64,000 nt of DNA, from assembly GCF_003344535.1 (NCBI RefSeq), contig NZ_QPKS01000011.1:39499-103498 (forward strand), given 5' to 3'. The stretch comes from Exiguobacterium flavidum. Lineage in GTDB: Bacteria > Bacillota > Bacilli > Exiguobacteriales > Exiguobacteriaceae. Positions 26,127 to 37,014 of the stretch are shown piece by piece. The first letter of the stretch is position 1. Every line of letters starts with the position of its first letter. The notes under the pieces were generated by a model, which searched no databases, was not told the DNA's origin, and worked only from the letters and a program-made list of their open reading frames with translations. The position numbers were made by a program, and so were the translations under genes.

Positions 26127-26217
26127 ACAAACGGGGAGGCTGACTTTCGCTCAGAGCGCTATGCTTGAGCCACCCCCGAACGTTCCCCCTTAAAAGAGGC
26201 CATAGTGCCTCTTTTTC
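26127..26217 (+). ncRNA. Candidate small RNA with C-rich single-stranded motifs and terminator
   Basis: A folded unit in the ywjG-pyrG gap: outer stem GGGGAGGCT (26133-26141) with AGCCACCCC (26168-26176), an inner CGCT/AGCG hairpin, then an unpaired CGTTCCCCCTT stretch and a terminator AAAGAGGC / GCCTCTTT with T-run. C-rich single-stranded motifs next to a terminator are typical of Gram-positive antisense sRNAs such as RoxS/RsaE. A weak -10 (TATTAA, 26115-26120) lies upstream. No family match was made. Confidence 0.35.
26192..26217. terminator. Terminator after pyrG, usable from both sides
   Basis: AAAAGAGGC / GCCTCTTTTT arms around CATAGT; T-run on both strands. Confidence 0.8.
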
Positions 26218-27971
<1,754 letters not shown>

Positions 27972-28009
27972 GCAGATTTTCAGCAGAAAATCAGATGCGG
28001 TTTTTAGCA

Positions 28010-28041
28010 AAAAAGGAAAAGAACCGCCTTGGGCGGTTCCT
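28010..28041 (-). terminator. Terminator of rpoE
   Basis: GGAACCGCC / GGCGGTTC arms with T-rich tail on the minus strand. Confidence 0.85.
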
Positions 28042-28047
28042 TCATGA

Positions 28048-28575
28048 TCAGTTTTCTTCTTCGTCTTCGTTGTCGAACTCGTCGAGATCCTCGTCGTCGA
28101 GGTCTTCTTCGATTTCGCCGATCGTCGCTACCTTCTCGAAGGCATCTTCTTCGTCTTCTTCCGTAGCGTCGTAGTCGTTACGCTTCGTCAGCGTATCGAG
28201 GTCGTCTTCGATCGTCTCGAACTCGTCCTCTTCCGCGTCATAGTTGAACTCTTCCTCGAACTCGTCGAGCTCGCCGCGTTGGCGCGCCTCGATGACGAGA
28301 TCCTCGTCCGACTTGTCGAACGGATACCAAGCACGGAGTGACCAGCGGTTCGCTCCGACGTTGACGAAGTTTCCGTCGATGTTCATGTCTGTATAGAGTT
28401 GGGCAAGCTTCTCGAACTTGTCCTCATCATCTGTAAACGTATGGTATTTCAAGATCTCTGATGTGATATCATCGAAGGTGATCGGCTGTTCGCCTGCTTC
28501 TTGGAGCATTTCGTAGACGAATTCAATCAACGACATGTCGACGATCTGTTCTTTTTTCAAACGGCTGAGGCTCAT
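28048..28575 (-). CDS. rpoE: RNA polymerase delta subunit
   Basis: Protein of about 175 residues. A folded N-terminal domain (about 1-90; YTDMNIDGNFVNVGANRWSLRAWYPFD is the signature region) is followed by an extremely acidic, disordered tail of Asp and Glu. It binds RNA polymerase and speeds recycling in Gram-positive bacteria. The ATG at 28575 is chosen; an in-frame GTG four codons upstream (28587) is closer to the AAAGGAA site, so the exact start is open. Next to pyrG as in Bacillus. Confidence 0.93.
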   Translation of the reverse strand: MSLSRLKKEQIVDMSLIEFVYEMLQEAGEQPITFDDITSEILKYHTFTDDEDKFEKLAQLYTDMNIDGNFVNVGANRWSLRAWYPFDKSDEDLVIEARQRGELDEFEEEFNYDAEEDEFETIEDDLDTLTKRNDYDATEEDEEDAFEKVATIGEIEEDLDDEDLDEFDNEDEEEN

Positions 28576-28743
28576 TGTGACGGCCACTTCCTTTCATATG
28601 CGTTCAATACATTACTTTTTATTATACTCAAAATGCCACTTAAAAATCCAGTGTCTTTTGAAAAGATTCCGAAGGTCCGGGACGTTTCCCTTGTCCTGCC
28701 GAAAGGGAATGAACAGATATATACACCGGAGGAGGAATTGCTC

Positions 28744-29178
28744 ATGAGTTATTTCACGATCGAACGGGTGACGGATTTCGACGCCGTCGGCTGGCTGCCG
28801 CTCCTCTCGAAGAGCGAGCGCGAAGGCTACAACTTCATCGAACGAATGCTGCGCCTGCGCCGGACGGAGACGTTCCAAGGCAACGGAGAAGCGATGTTCG
28901 TCGCCGTCCTCCCGGCAGGACAGGTCATCGGCTGCGGCGGTTATTCGAAACAGACGGGCATGGACGGCACGGGACGCGTCCGGCATCTCTACGTCATCCC
29001 GGAAGCGCGCGGCACCGGGACCGGTTCCGCCCTCCTGAAAAAAATCACGGACGAGGCGTTCCTCACCTATGACAGGATCACCCTCTACACAGATGACGCC
29101 GCTCACTTCTATGAGGAGCTCGGCTTCAAGCCGGTCGAAGGCTACCCGAAGGTGACGCATATCAAAGAAAAAAACTAG
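28744..29178 (+). CDS. GNAT-family N-acetyltransferase
   Basis: Protein of 144 residues with the acetyl-CoA-binding fold: central VGRV-like strand TGRVRHLYVIPEARGTGTGSALL, where RGTGTGS is the pyrophosphate loop, and C-terminal YEELGFKPVEG. Substrate unknown. The ATG at 28744 is preceded by GGAGGAGG; the open frame extends 240 bases upstream through the divergent rpoE start and is not used. Single gene with a two-way terminator after it. Confidence 0.88.
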   Translation: MSYFTIERVTDFDAVGWLPLLSKSEREGYNFIERMLRLRRTETFQGNGEAMFVAVLPAGQVIGCGGYSKQTGMDGTGRVRHLYVIPEARGTGTGSALLKKITDEAFLTYDRITLYTDDAAHFYEELGFKPVEGYPKVTHIKEKN

Positions 29179-29198
29179 ACTGACTGTCCCCGTCATAC

Positions 29199-29235
29199 AG
29201 AAGGCCGCTTCCGAACGAGGAGGCGGCCTTCTTTG
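29199..29235. terminator. Bidirectional terminator
   Basis: AAGGCCGC / GCGGCCTT arms between the GNAT gene and arcR. Confidence 0.85.
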
Positions 29236-29243
29236 TCTTCCGG

Positions 29244-29927
29244 TCATTCCTTGACGAAAAACTCCGGCTGCTCGACGATCAGATGCTTCGCGCTGAAGCG
29301 GATGATCTCATCCTTTCGCAACTTCGACAGGACGCCGGACACCGTCTCGCGCGACGTCCCGGACAGACGTGACAACTCGATCGTCGTGAACGGGCAGCTG
29401 ACATGGATGCCGTCCTCCCGCTGCTCTCCGAGGTCCTCCATCAGGAAGTGGATCGTGTTGAGGACGCGTGCCGTCGCGTTCGGCGTGATGATCTCCTGGA
29501 CGCGACGCTCATGCAGATCGAGCAGGCGGTTCATCTGCTTGATGATGTGGAACAGCATCGCGGAATGGCGCTTCGCCATCTGCTCGAGCTGAAGCGTCGG
29601 GACGTAATAGACCTCGATGTCCGTCAACGCCTCAGCGGTATAACGATAGAACTCGTCCTCGAACATCCCGCTGTACGGGAAGAGCTGGCGCGGTTTCAGG
29701 TAATCGGAGTACTGGAGCGTTCCCGTGACGTTCACCCGTTCGAGCCGGACATAGCCTTCGAGCAGGAAGTAGATCCGCTCGCGCGGGTCCCCTTCCATGA
29801 ACAGCAACTGGCCTTTCCTGTAGGTCCGGTGAAAAACGTGCGGCAAAAGCTGTGCCAGCTCCCGTTCCGTACATTTTTCGAAGATGTCGAGACCGCGCAG
29901 CTCGTCCGTCGTCACGTTCCGCTTCAT
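29244..29927 (-). CDS. arcR: Crp/Fnr-family regulator ArcR of the arginine deiminase operon
   Basis: Regulator of 227 residues with an N-terminal cyclic-nucleotide-like beta barrel (about 20-130) and a C-terminal winged helix with recognition helix LSRLSGTSRETVSGVLSKL. It lacks the N-terminal Cys cluster of oxygen-sensing FNR, like ArcR of Bacillus licheniformis. It is the last gene of arcABDC-arcR, the same order as in that species, though a terminator follows arcC. The ATG at 29927 has GGAGG; a Met at 29975 is upstream of it. Confidence 0.85.
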   Translation of the reverse strand: MKRNVTTDELRGLDIFEKCTERELAQLLPHVFHRTYRKGQLLFMEGDPRERIYFLLEGYVRLERVNVTGTLQYSDYLKPRQLFPYSGMFEDEFYRYTAEALTDIEVYYVPTLQLEQMAKRHSAMLFHIIKQMNRLLDLHERRVQEIITPNATARVLNTIHFLMEDLGEQREDGIHVSCPFTTIELSRLSGTSRETVSGVLSKLRKDEIIRFSAKHLIVEQPEFFVKE

Positions 29928-30015
29928 CCCGTTTCCTCCTTCAATCATTCTCCTCACTAGCATACATTCCCGCATCGGGCCGTGCGCATGCAGGATGTCA
30001 CGGTTTTACGACAAT

Positions 30016-30043
30016 CGAAAAGGAGCGGGCATCGCCGCTCCCT
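30016..30043 (-). terminator. Terminator between arcC and arcR
   Basis: GGGAGCGG / CCGCTCC arms and TTTTC tail on the minus strand; should lower read-through into arcR. Confidence 0.7.
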
Positions 30044-30048
30044 TCCCT

Positions 30049-31005
30049 TCAGACGAGCTGGTTGAACGAGACGGCGATCGTCGTGCCCGTCTCGCCGGCA
30101 AGCGCCTCCTTCGCCCGGTCGAGCGAGGTGATGACGGCTCTGCGCCCCTCCTTCGAGCGGACGAACTCGAGCGCCGCCTCGACCTTCGGCAACATGCTGC
30201 CCGGGGCGAACTCCCCGCTTTCGATATATCGTTCAAGCTCAGCTACGGTCACTTCCCGAAGCGCCAGCTCGTCCGGCTGATGATAGTGGATCGCGACGTG
30301 CTCGACCGCCGTCAGGATGACGAGCGTGTCGGCATCGATCAGCTCAGCGAGCTTCTCGGCCGCGAAGTCCTTGTCGATGACGGCCTCGACGCCGACGTAC
30401 CCTTCCCCCGTCTCGACGACCGGAATCCCTCCGCCGCCCGAGGCGACGACGAGATGACCCCGTTCGACGAGATCCGTCAGCACACGATGTTCGACGATCG
30501 ACTGCGGACGCGGACTCGGGACGACGCGCCGGTAGCCGCGGCCCGCGTCCTCACGGTAGACGTATCCTGCCATCGTCCGGGTTCTCGCCTCCTCTTCGCT
30601 GTAGAACGGACCGATCGGTTTCGTCGGGTTCGCGAAGGCGGGATCGGCCGGGTCGACGACGCAGCGCGTGACGACGGTCGCGACCGACGGCGGATTCTCC
30701 TGTCTTGAAAATGCACGGTCGAGCGCGTTCTGGAACCAGTAGCCGATCATTCCTTGCGTCATCGCGCCGCAGACGTCGAGCGGCATCGCAGGGATCGCGG
30801 GGCTCGAGGCAGCCTGCTGCAGCAGCAGGTTCCCGACTTGCGGGCCGTTCCCGTGCGTGACGACGACCTCGTAGCCTTCAAGCGACAGTTCGGCGAGCGC
30901 TTCCGCCGTCCTTGCGACGGCCCGGCTCTGCGCCTCGGCCGTCGCCTCCTTCCCTTGCTGGATCGCGTTCCCGCCGAGCGCGATGACGATTCGTTTGCCT
31001 TTCAT
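30049..31005 (-). CDS. arcC: Carbamate kinase
   Basis: Cytoplasmic enzyme of 318 residues; last step of the arginine deiminase pathway, making ATP from carbamoyl phosphate and ADP. Motifs are [12 protein letters not shown] at the N-terminus, [25 protein letters not shown], and [14 protein letters not shown] in the C-terminal part. The start has a GGAGGGG site. It follows arcD after 12 bases and is the energy-yielding gene of the operon. Confidence 0.97.
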   Translation of the reverse strand: MKGKRIVIALGGNAIQQGKEATAEAQSRAVARTAEALAELSLEGYEVVVTHGNGPQVGNLLLQQAASSPAIPAMPLDVCGAMTQGMIGYWFQNALDRAFSRQENPPSVATVVTRCVVDPADPAFANPTKPIGPFYSEEEARTRTMAGYVYREDAGRGYRRVVPSPRPQSIVEHRVLTDLVERGHLVVASGGGGIPVVETGEGYVGVEAVIDKDFAAEKLAELIDADTLVILTAVEHVAIHYHQPDELALREVTVAELERYIESGEFAPGSMLPKVEAALEFVRSKEGRRAVITSLDRAKEALAGETGTTIAVSFNQLV

Positions 31006-31017
31006 ATCAAACCCCTC

Positions 31018-32487
31018 CTAGATGGACAGATTGCCGTTCCACATGGCGATGAGCGCAGCGAGCGCGAGGACCGTCAGTACCGTTGCTCCCGCCCATTCCC
31101 ATTTCGTCAGCCCTTTGATTCCTGCCTCCCGCTGCGCCTTGATGTACAGGAGAGTACCCGGTGCGTACAGGAGCGTCGTCAGCAGGAGATAATCCATACC
31201 TGCCGCGTAGATCAGCCAGATGCCGTAAGCTGAGGCGACGAGGCCGAGCATCAGGTCGCGCGTCCGCTTCTCGCCTGGCGCATATCCGATCTCGCCGCGC
31301 GACACCTTCACTTGGAAGAATGCCGAGACCGCGTAAGGGATCAGGATCGCGCTCGAGGCGAGCGAGAAGGCGAACGTGTAGGCGGCGTCCGAGATGAGGA
31401 AGGTGAACAGGAAGAGCTGGATCAAGCCGTTCGTCAGCCAGAGAGCGTTGACCGGCGCCTCGTTCTTGTTCTCCTTCGCGAACCATTTCGGGAAGACCCC
31501 GTCCTTCGCCGCGACATAAGGAATCTCAGCAGCGAGCAACGTCCAGCCGAGCCATGCCCCGAGGACCGAGATGACGAGGCCGATGTTGATCAGGATCGCT
31601 CCCCACTGCCCGACGACGCTCTCGAGGATATATGCCATCGCCGGACGATCGACCGCGGCGAGATCCGCGTTCGACATGACGCCGAGCGACATGACCGAGA
31701 TCAGGACGTAGATGATCAGCGTGCCGATCAGACCGATGACGGTCGCCTTGCCGATGTCGGACCGTTTCGCGGCGCGCCCTGACAGGACGACCGCCCCTTC
31801 GACGCCGATGAAGACCCAGAGCGTGACGAGCATCGTCGAGACGACCTGGTCCTTGACGGAACTGAAGCTGAAGCCGCCTTCTCCGAAGAACTCGAACGTG
31901 AACTGGTCATAGTTGAACGCGAACAACAGAAGCGTGATGAAGGCGAAGATCGGGACGAGCTTCGCGATCGTCGTGATGATGTTGACGAGAGACGCCTCAT
32001 GGATACCGCGCAGGATCAAGGCGTGGACGAGCCAGAGGAGGATGGATGCGCCGAGGATCGAGGCGAGGTTCTGTCCGCCCTCGAACACCGGGAAGAAGTA
32101 GCCGATCGAGCTGAACAGGAGCGTCGCGTAGGCGACGTTGCCGAGCCAGGCCGACAGCCAGTAGCCCCAGGCGGAGTTGAATCCGACGAACGGACCGAAT
32201 CCGGCGCGGGCGTAACTGTAGATCCCGCCGTCGAGATCCGGACGGCGCATCGTCAAGTTCTGGAAGCTGAGACCGAGCGCGATGATCCCGATGCCGGTGA
32301 TCACCCATCCGATCAGGACGGCGCCTGCGCTCGCCCCGGCTGCCATGTCGGCAGCGAGGTTGAACGCCCCGCCGCCGATCATCGAGCCGACGACGACTGC
32401 CGTCAGTGCGAAGAATCCAAGTTTTTTCTGTTTCGTCTCCGGTATGATTCCGGACGTTCCGGTCGTGTCATGCGGTTTGGTCACCAT
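31018..32487 (-). CDS. arcD: Arginine:ornithine antiporter (APC family)
   Basis: Membrane protein of 489 residues with about 12-13 helices that exchanges arginine for ornithine. APC-superfamily motifs are VVGSMIGGGAFNLAADMA at the N-terminus, GGIYSYARAGFGPFVGFNSAWGYW and FIGVEGAVVLSGRAAKR. This is the basic amino acid/polyamine antiporter ArcD type. Placed between arcB and arcC. The ribosome site GAGAGGAC is near the ATG. Confidence 0.93.
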   Translation of the reverse strand: MVTKPHDTTGTSGIIPETKQKKLGFFALTAVVVGSMIGGGAFNLAADMAAGASAGAVLIGWVITGIGIIALGLSFQNLTMRRPDLDGGIYSYARAGFGPFVGFNSAWGYWLSAWLGNVAYATLLFSSIGYFFPVFEGGQNLASILGASILLWLVHALILRGIHEASLVNIITTIAKLVPIFAFITLLLFAFNYDQFTFEFFGEGGFSFSSVKDQVVSTMLVTLWVFIGVEGAVVLSGRAAKRSDIGKATVIGLIGTLIIYVLISVMSLGVMSNADLAAVDRPAMAYILESVVGQWGAILINIGLVISVLGAWLGWTLLAAEIPYVAAKDGVFPKWFAKENKNEAPVNALWLTNGLIQLFLFTFLISDAAYTFAFSLASSAILIPYAVSAFFQVKVSRGEIGYAPGEKRTRDLMLGLVASAYGIWLIYAAGMDYLLLTTLLYAPGTLLYIKAQREAGIKGLTKWEWAGATVLTVLALAALIAMWNGNLSI

Positions 32488-32515
32488 GTCCTCTCATCCT
32501 TTCCGGTGTGAGAAA

Positions 32516-33541
32516 TCAGCTCCAAAGTTCCGTACAATCCGTCATCGTCGCCGCCATCACGGCCTTGATCGTATGCATCCGGTTCTCCGCCTGGTCGAAG
32601 ACGGAAGAGTGCGTGCTTTGGAACACCTCGTCCGTCACCTCCATCTCGCGCAGACCGTATTTCTCGAAGATGGCACGTCCGACCTCGGTCTCCTGATCAT
32701 GGAAGGCAGGCAGGCAGTGGAGGAAGATGACGTCGTCGTTGCCCGTCTTGCGGATCATCTCCATGTCGACCTGGTACGGTTTGAGCAGCTTGATCCGTTC
32801 CTCGAACTGGGCTTCCTCACCCATCGAGACCCAGACGTCCGTATAGATGACGTCCGCGCCGTCGACGGCGACGTCGATATCCTCGGTCACCATGATCCGC
32901 CCGCCGTTCTCGGACGCGACCGCTTCCGCGTAGTCGATGATCGAGCGCTCCGGCCAGAGTGATTCCGGCGCGCAGATCCGGATGTCCATCCCGACCTTCG
33001 CTCCGCCGATCAGGAGCGTGTTGCCCATATTGTTGCGACCGTCGCCGACGTAGACGAACTTGATGCCTTTCAAGTGGCCGCGCTGCTCCTTGACGGTCAG
33101 GAAGTCGGCGAGGATCTGTGTCGGATGGTAGAGGTCGGTCAAGCCGTTCCAGACCGGGACCCCGGCATCCTTCGCAAGCCCTTCGACCGTCTCATGGCTG
33201 AAGCCGCGGTACTGGATGCCGTCGAACATCCGGCCGAGGACGATCGCCGTGTCGCGGACCGATTCCTTCTTGCCGAACTGGATGTCGTTCTTGCCGAGGT
33301 ATTCCGGGTGCATCCCGAGGTCGATCGCCGCGACCGTGAAGGCGCAACGTGTGCGGGTCGACGGTTTCTCGAACAGGAGGGCGATGTTCTTGCCGCTAAG
33401 GACGCGGTGCGGTATGCCTTCCTTCTTCTGCCGTTTCAGTTCCGCCGACAGGTCGATCAGGTAGTTGATCTCGCTTTCCGTGAACTCGTTCAATGAAAGG
33501 AAGTGACGGTTCCGGAGATCGATATGCGCTGTTTTCGACAT
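32516..33541 (-). CDS. arcB: Catabolic ornithine carbamoyltransferase
   Basis: Cytoplasmic enzyme of 341 residues that phosphorolyses citrulline to ornithine and carbamoyl phosphate in the arginine deiminase pathway. [16 protein letters not shown] is the carbamoyl-phosphate site and [10 protein letters not shown] the ornithine-site Cys motif. The start [17 protein letters not shown] is preceded by GAGGAGGAA. Its position between arcA and arcD shows the catabolic role rather than arginine synthesis. Confidence 0.97.
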   Translation of the reverse strand: MSKTAHIDLRNRHFLSLNEFTESEINYLIDLSAELKRQKKEGIPHRVLSGKNIALLFEKPSTRTRCAFTVAAIDLGMHPEYLGKNDIQFGKKESVRDTAIVLGRMFDGIQYRGFSHETVEGLAKDAGVPVWNGLTDLYHPTQILADFLTVKEQRGHLKGIKFVYVGDGRNNMGNTLLIGGAKVGMDIRICAPESLWPERSIIDYAEAVASENGGRIMVTEDIDVAVDGADVIYTDVWVSMGEEAQFEERIKLLKPYQVDMEMIRKTGNDDVIFLHCLPAFHDQETEVGRAIFEKYGLREMEVTDEVFQSTHSSVFDQAENRMHTIKAVMAATMTDCTELWS

Positions 33542-33564
33542 GATAGGTTCCTCCTCGTATGGAA

Positions 33565-34833
33565 TCAGATGTCTTCTCTCATCAATGGGCAGCTCATGCA
33601 CCGCGGGCCGCCTCGTCCGCGTGACAGTTCGCTCGAGCCGATCTCGATCACCTCGATGCCGTGTGAGCGCAGCAGCTCGTTCGAGACGTAGTTCCGGTCG
33701 TACGTGACGACGACGCCCGGTGCGATCGCAAGCGTGTTCGAGCCGTCGCTCCACTGCTCGCGGGCCGAAGCGATCGCGTCGCCCCCGCCGCACGGAATCA
33801 GGACGAGGTGGTCGAGATGGAGCGCGTCCTTCAGTGTCTCGAGCAGGTCCGTCCGCTTCGTGATCGTGATGTCGTCCTCGCCGCGGGTCAGCTCGAAGAT
33901 GTTCATCTGTCCGCCCGGCCCCTGGATCGCCGGATGGATCGTGAACTTGTCGTAGTCGACCATCGTAAAGACGGTGTCGAGATGCATGAAGGCGCGGGAT
34001 TTCGGGATCTCGATCGCGATGACCTTTTTGAAGTCGCTCCGCTCGAACAGGTTGCGCGCGAGACGTTCGATGCCTTGCGCCGTCGTCCGTTCCGAGATGC
34101 CGATCGCGAGCACTTCCTTCGACAGGACGAGCTCGTCTCCGCCTTCCATCGAGAAGCGGTAGTCGCGGTCCGCCCAGACGGGGATGTCGTGCTTCGCGAA
34201 GCGCGGATGGTACGCGATGATGTAGTGCATGAAGAGCGATTCGCGGCGCCGCGCCGGTTCCTTCATCCGGTTGATCGACAGGCCGTCACCGATCGCAGCG
34301 GCCGGGTCTCGCGTGAAGTAGAGGTTCGGCATCGGATCGAGGTAGAACGGATACGTGTCCTCGATCATCTCGTGTAAGTGCGTCCGCTTGCTGTGCGGGA
34401 TCTCCGTCTTGCGGATACCCGCCATGACCGTCTCGACGAGCTGCTCGTTGTCGAAGCTGAGCAGATAATCGCGAAGCGTCTCGTACGACCCGTTGATGTT
34501 CGACTTCGACTCCTCGAGGACGTCGGCGACGAATCGTTCCCGAAGCCCCGGGATCGCGAGCACCTCCTCCATCAGCTTCTCGAGGTAGAGCACCTCGATC
34601 CCTCTGTTCTTCAGGACAGCCGCGAAGTAGTCATGTTCCTTCTGGATGACAGGCAGGTGGGGGATATCGTCGAACAGCAGCCGACCGAGATGGTCCGGCG
34701 TCAAGTTCTCGAGTTCCCGGCCGGGCCGTTTCAAGAGTACCGTCTTCAATTCACCGATCTCGGACGTGACATGGATCGGTGACTTCCGCGTCGCACCGGT
34801 CGCCCGTTCATATCCATCGAGTGATTGTGTCAT
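33565..34833 (-). CDS. arcA: Arginine deiminase
   Basis: First enzyme of the pathway, 422 residues, converts arginine to citrulline and ammonia. Family motifs: [21 protein letters not shown] near the N-terminus, [31 protein letters not shown], and the catalytic Cys412 in [10 protein letters not shown]. First gene of the arc operon, with AAAGGAGG before ATG. The upstream region carries a cre site, two inverted repeats and a plausible promoter. Confidence 0.98.
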   Translation of the reverse strand: MTQSLDGYERATGATRKSPIHVTSEIGELKTVLLKRPGRELENLTPDHLGRLLFDDIPHLPVIQKEHDYFAAVLKNRGIEVLYLEKLMEEVLAIPGLRERFVADVLEESKSNINGSYETLRDYLLSFDNEQLVETVMAGIRKTEIPHSKRTHLHEMIEDTYPFYLDPMPNLYFTRDPAAAIGDGLSINRMKEPARRRESLFMHYIIAYHPRFAKHDIPVWADRDYRFSMEGGDELVLSKEVLAIGISERTTAQGIERLARNLFERSDFKKVIAIEIPKSRAFMHLDTVFTMVDYDKFTIHPAIQGPGGQMNIFELTRGEDDITITKRTDLLETLKDALHLDHLVLIPCGGGDAIASAREQWSDGSNTLAIAPGVVVTYDRNYVSNELLRSHGIEVIEIGSSELSRGRGGPRCMSCPLMREDI

Positions 34834-34879
34834 GATGAACCCTCCTTTAGGGATTTCATTCCTGGTTACATCTTTAGTT

Positions 34880-34965
34880 TATGCTCACTATTGAGCATAT
34901 GCAGGGTTGTTCCCCCACTTATTATGTAAGCGTTTACACAATATGTTGATTCGATTATTCAACAT
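34880..34965 (-). promoter_or_regulatory. arcA control region: cre site, two inverted repeats, promoter
   Basis: Perfect cre (CcpA) palindrome TGTAAGCGTTTACA at 34925-34938. On the minus strand a promoter reads TCAACA (34948-34943), 17 bases, CATAAT (34926-34921), so cre lies between -35 and -10. A 23-base dyad ATGTTGA...TCAACAT (34943-34965) overlaps the -35, a position suited to an activator such as ArcR. A perfect TATGCTCA-CTAT-TGAGCATA dyad (34880-34899) lies about +15 to +34, suited to a repressor. Factor names other than CcpA are inference. Confidence 0.7.
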
Positions 34966-35115
34966 CCTGTATCTGCATGCATCAAGATCATCGCCGCTGA
35001 ACGTTTCTACGGGAACGGCATGAATGGCTGATGCATAGGTCATCTTGAATTTTTTTAGAAAAGAAGCAAGCCCGCTCAAACTGGATTACTCTATAACAAT
35101 GAAGCAGGAGGGATA

Positions 35116-35805
35116 ATGATGGGCATGATCAAAGGATTCAGTTCGATTGCAGGAAAGGTCGTCGGCGGCGTCACAGGCGGCCTGATCAAAGGAGTCGGAG
35201 AGCTGACGGGTTCCGATTTCATCAAGGAGGTCGGGGACGGCGTCAAGTCGTCGACCGAATTCGCCGGCAAGCAGCTCGGCAATTTCGCTGAAGGCGCCTG
35301 GAACGTCGGAAGCGGTCTCGTCGCGAAGGACGACGAAAAAGTCGCACAAGGCATGAGCGACATTGGCGAAGGGGCAAGCCAGACGGGCAAGGCCGTCGTC
35401 AGCGGCGTCAAGGCGACGGCAAGCAGCGCACTCCAGGTCGCAGAAGGCGTATGGACCGGCGACGAGGAGCAGTGGAAGAAGGGGCTTCGCGAAGTCGGAA
35501 AGACGGCCGCCGTCGCAGCGTTCGGCCTGTCCGCCCTCGATCTCGCGGACGTCGCCGACGTCACCGGCAATGAAGGTGATGCGTTCGCGGATGACCAGGC
35601 AGCGTCAAGCAGCGAGGCTAGCGAATCCGTGACCCTTTCCGAAAACCCGAACACGCATGACGTCGTCCCGCACGAGCGGGTACTTGCTGACGGCACGGTC
35701 ATCTGGGTCGACGGCGACGGGGACACGACGGTCGACCGCTCCGTCGATCAAGGCGGCGGCTGGACGCAGACGAATCCGGACCATGAAGTGAAGCACGAGT
35801 CGTGA
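35116..35805 (+). CDS. Unknown Gly/Ala/Ser-rich protein with amphipathic repeats
   Basis: A 229-residue protein without signal peptide or a recognised domain. The N-terminal half (about 1-145) is built from amphipathic segments rich in Gly, Ala, Val, Lys (GGVTGGLIKGVGELTGSD, KAVVSGVKATASSALQVAEG), including VWTGDEEQWKKGLREVGKTA; then an acidic Ser-rich linker (about 158-178) and a small C-terminal module with VLADGTVIWVDGDGD. Similar helical halves occur in membrane-active or tail-like proteins, but I cannot assign one. Strong GGAGGG site; single gene ending at a terminator. Confidence 0.75.
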   Translation: MMGMIKGFSSIAGKVVGGVTGGLIKGVGELTGSDFIKEVGDGVKSSTEFAGKQLGNFAEGAWNVGSGLVAKDDEKVAQGMSDIGEGASQTGKAVVSGVKATASSALQVAEGVWTGDEEQWKKGLREVGKTAAVAAFGLSALDLADVADVTGNEGDAFADDQAASSSEASESVTLSENPNTHDVVPHERVLADGTVIWVDGDGDTTVDRSVDQGGGWTQTNPDHEVKHES

Positions 35806-35817
35806 GTCAAACAAATC

Positions 35818-35860
35818 GAACAAGCCGTATCCGAGAATTTCGGACACGGCTTGTTTTCGT
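35818..35860. terminator. Bidirectional terminator
   Basis: ACAAGCCGTATCCG / CGGACACGGCTTGT arms with T-run. Confidence 0.9.
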
Positions 35861-35865
35861 TCCAT

Positions 35866-36885
35866 TCACCATTCGTTCCGTTCGACTCGCCGTCCTTCGC
35901 GACTGCTCAGACGGGCCGCCTCGATCAGGCGCATCGTCTTCAGCGCGTCGGTGAGCGCGACCGGGATCCGTCCGTCGTCCAGTCCGGCAGCGAGGTCGGC
36001 ATAGAACTGTTGATAGGAGCCGTCGACCGTCGGCAACGGCTTCGCCTCCTCCCCGTCGAGTGAAAGCGTCCCGTAGTACTCGGGCGGCTCCGTCCCGTCG
36101 ATCTCCCCAGTCGCGAGTCGCGCCTCCTGCGGGTCCATCCCGTATTTGACGTAACTCCCTTTCGTCCCGTGGAGTTCGAAGCGCGGCGTCTTGCCGAGGA
36201 CATAAGGACTCGAGCGCAGGATGACGCGTTTCTCACCGTAGTGGAACGTCACGCAGAAGCCGTCATCCGTTTCCGCTCCTTCGCGCTGCATCAGGACGTC
36301 ACCCGTCACGGCGTCCGGCTCACCGAGCAAAAGCAGCGCCTGGTCGATCAGATGCGAACCGAGGTCGAACAGGATACCGGAACCGGGTCCCGCCTGTTCG
36401 CGCCAGCGGTCGCGGACGAGCGGACGGAAACGGTCGAAGCGCGACTCGAGCAACTTCCATTCGCCGATTCCCTGTGTCTCGATCAGCTGTTTGACCGTCA
36501 GGAAGTCCCCGTCGTATCGCCGGTTTTGGTAGACGGCGACGTGGACGTTGTACTGCGCGGCGAGACGCATCAGCTCCTCGCCCTCCTCGACCGTCACGAC
36601 GGCAGGTTTCTCGAGCAGGACGTGTTTGCCTGCCCGGATGCTCGCTGAAGCCATCTCGAAATGGAGCGCGCTCGGCGTCGTGATGACGACGAGCTCCGTC
36701 GCGTCGTCCTGAAGCGCCGTATCGAGCGTCGGAACGACCTTCGCTTCAGGGAATAATTTTAGTGCGTCATCCTTTGACGAGACGACCTGGCGCACCGCAT
36801 AGCGCGGCGAGGCCTTCAAGAATGGTGCATGGAACGTCACGCCGGAAAAACCGAATCCGACGAGCGTCGTTTGGATCGTTCTCAT
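35866..36885 (-). CDS. Gfo/Idh/MocA-family NAD(P)-dependent oxidoreductase
   Basis: Cytoplasmic protein of 339 residues with an N-terminal Rossmann domain (LVGFGFSGVTFHAPF), the family EKP motif in HVLLEKPAVV, and a C-terminal alpha/beta domain including DLGSHLIDQALLLLGEP. The group resembles E. coli YdgJ/scyllo-inositol dehydrogenase IolW, but the substrate cannot be fixed from sequence. Single gene, GGGGG before the ATG, sharing a terminator with the unknown gene upstream. Confidence 0.88.
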   Translation of the reverse strand: MRTIQTTLVGFGFSGVTFHAPFLKASPRYAVRQVVSSKDDALKLFPEAKVVPTLDTALQDDATELVVITTPSALHFEMASASIRAGKHVLLEKPAVVTVEEGEELMRLAAQYNVHVAVYQNRRYDGDFLTVKQLIETQGIGEWKLLESRFDRFRPLVRDRWREQAGPGSGILFDLGSHLIDQALLLLGEPDAVTGDVLMQREGAETDDGFCVTFHYGEKRVILRSSPYVLGKTPRFELHGTKGSYVKYGMDPQEARLATGEIDGTEPPEYYGTLSLDGEEAKPLPTVDGSYQQFYADLAAGLDDGRIPVALTDALKTMRLIEAARLSSREGRRVERNEW

Positions 36886-36968
36886 TGGAATAGCCCCCTA
36901 TGTTTTTTTAGCAGGCCGTTGAATCATAGACCTGTTTTCGAAATAACCGATTTCGGCAACTATTTTAG

Positions 36969-37010
36969 CTCCTGTATTCTTAGAAATGTATCGAAATACA
37001 GGAGGTTTTT
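36969..37010 (+). promoter_or_regulatory. Hairpin hiding the ribosome site of the nuclease gene
   Basis: Perfect 10-base arms CTCCTGTATT (36969-36978) and AATACAGGAG (36995-37004); the right arm contains the Shine-Dalgarno and is followed by six T. It could act as an RBS-blocking hairpin or as an attenuator in front of the gene. Confidence 0.6.
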
Positions 37011-37014
37011 TAGA

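Noticed and set aside
28501..28743. N-terminal extension of the GNAT protein
   Set aside because: It overlaps the divergent rpoE start; ATG at 28744 has the better ribosome site and fold start.
34888..35079. 63-residue minus-strand frame upstream of arcA
   Set aside because: It covers the regulatory dyads and cre site and has no family match or ribosome site.
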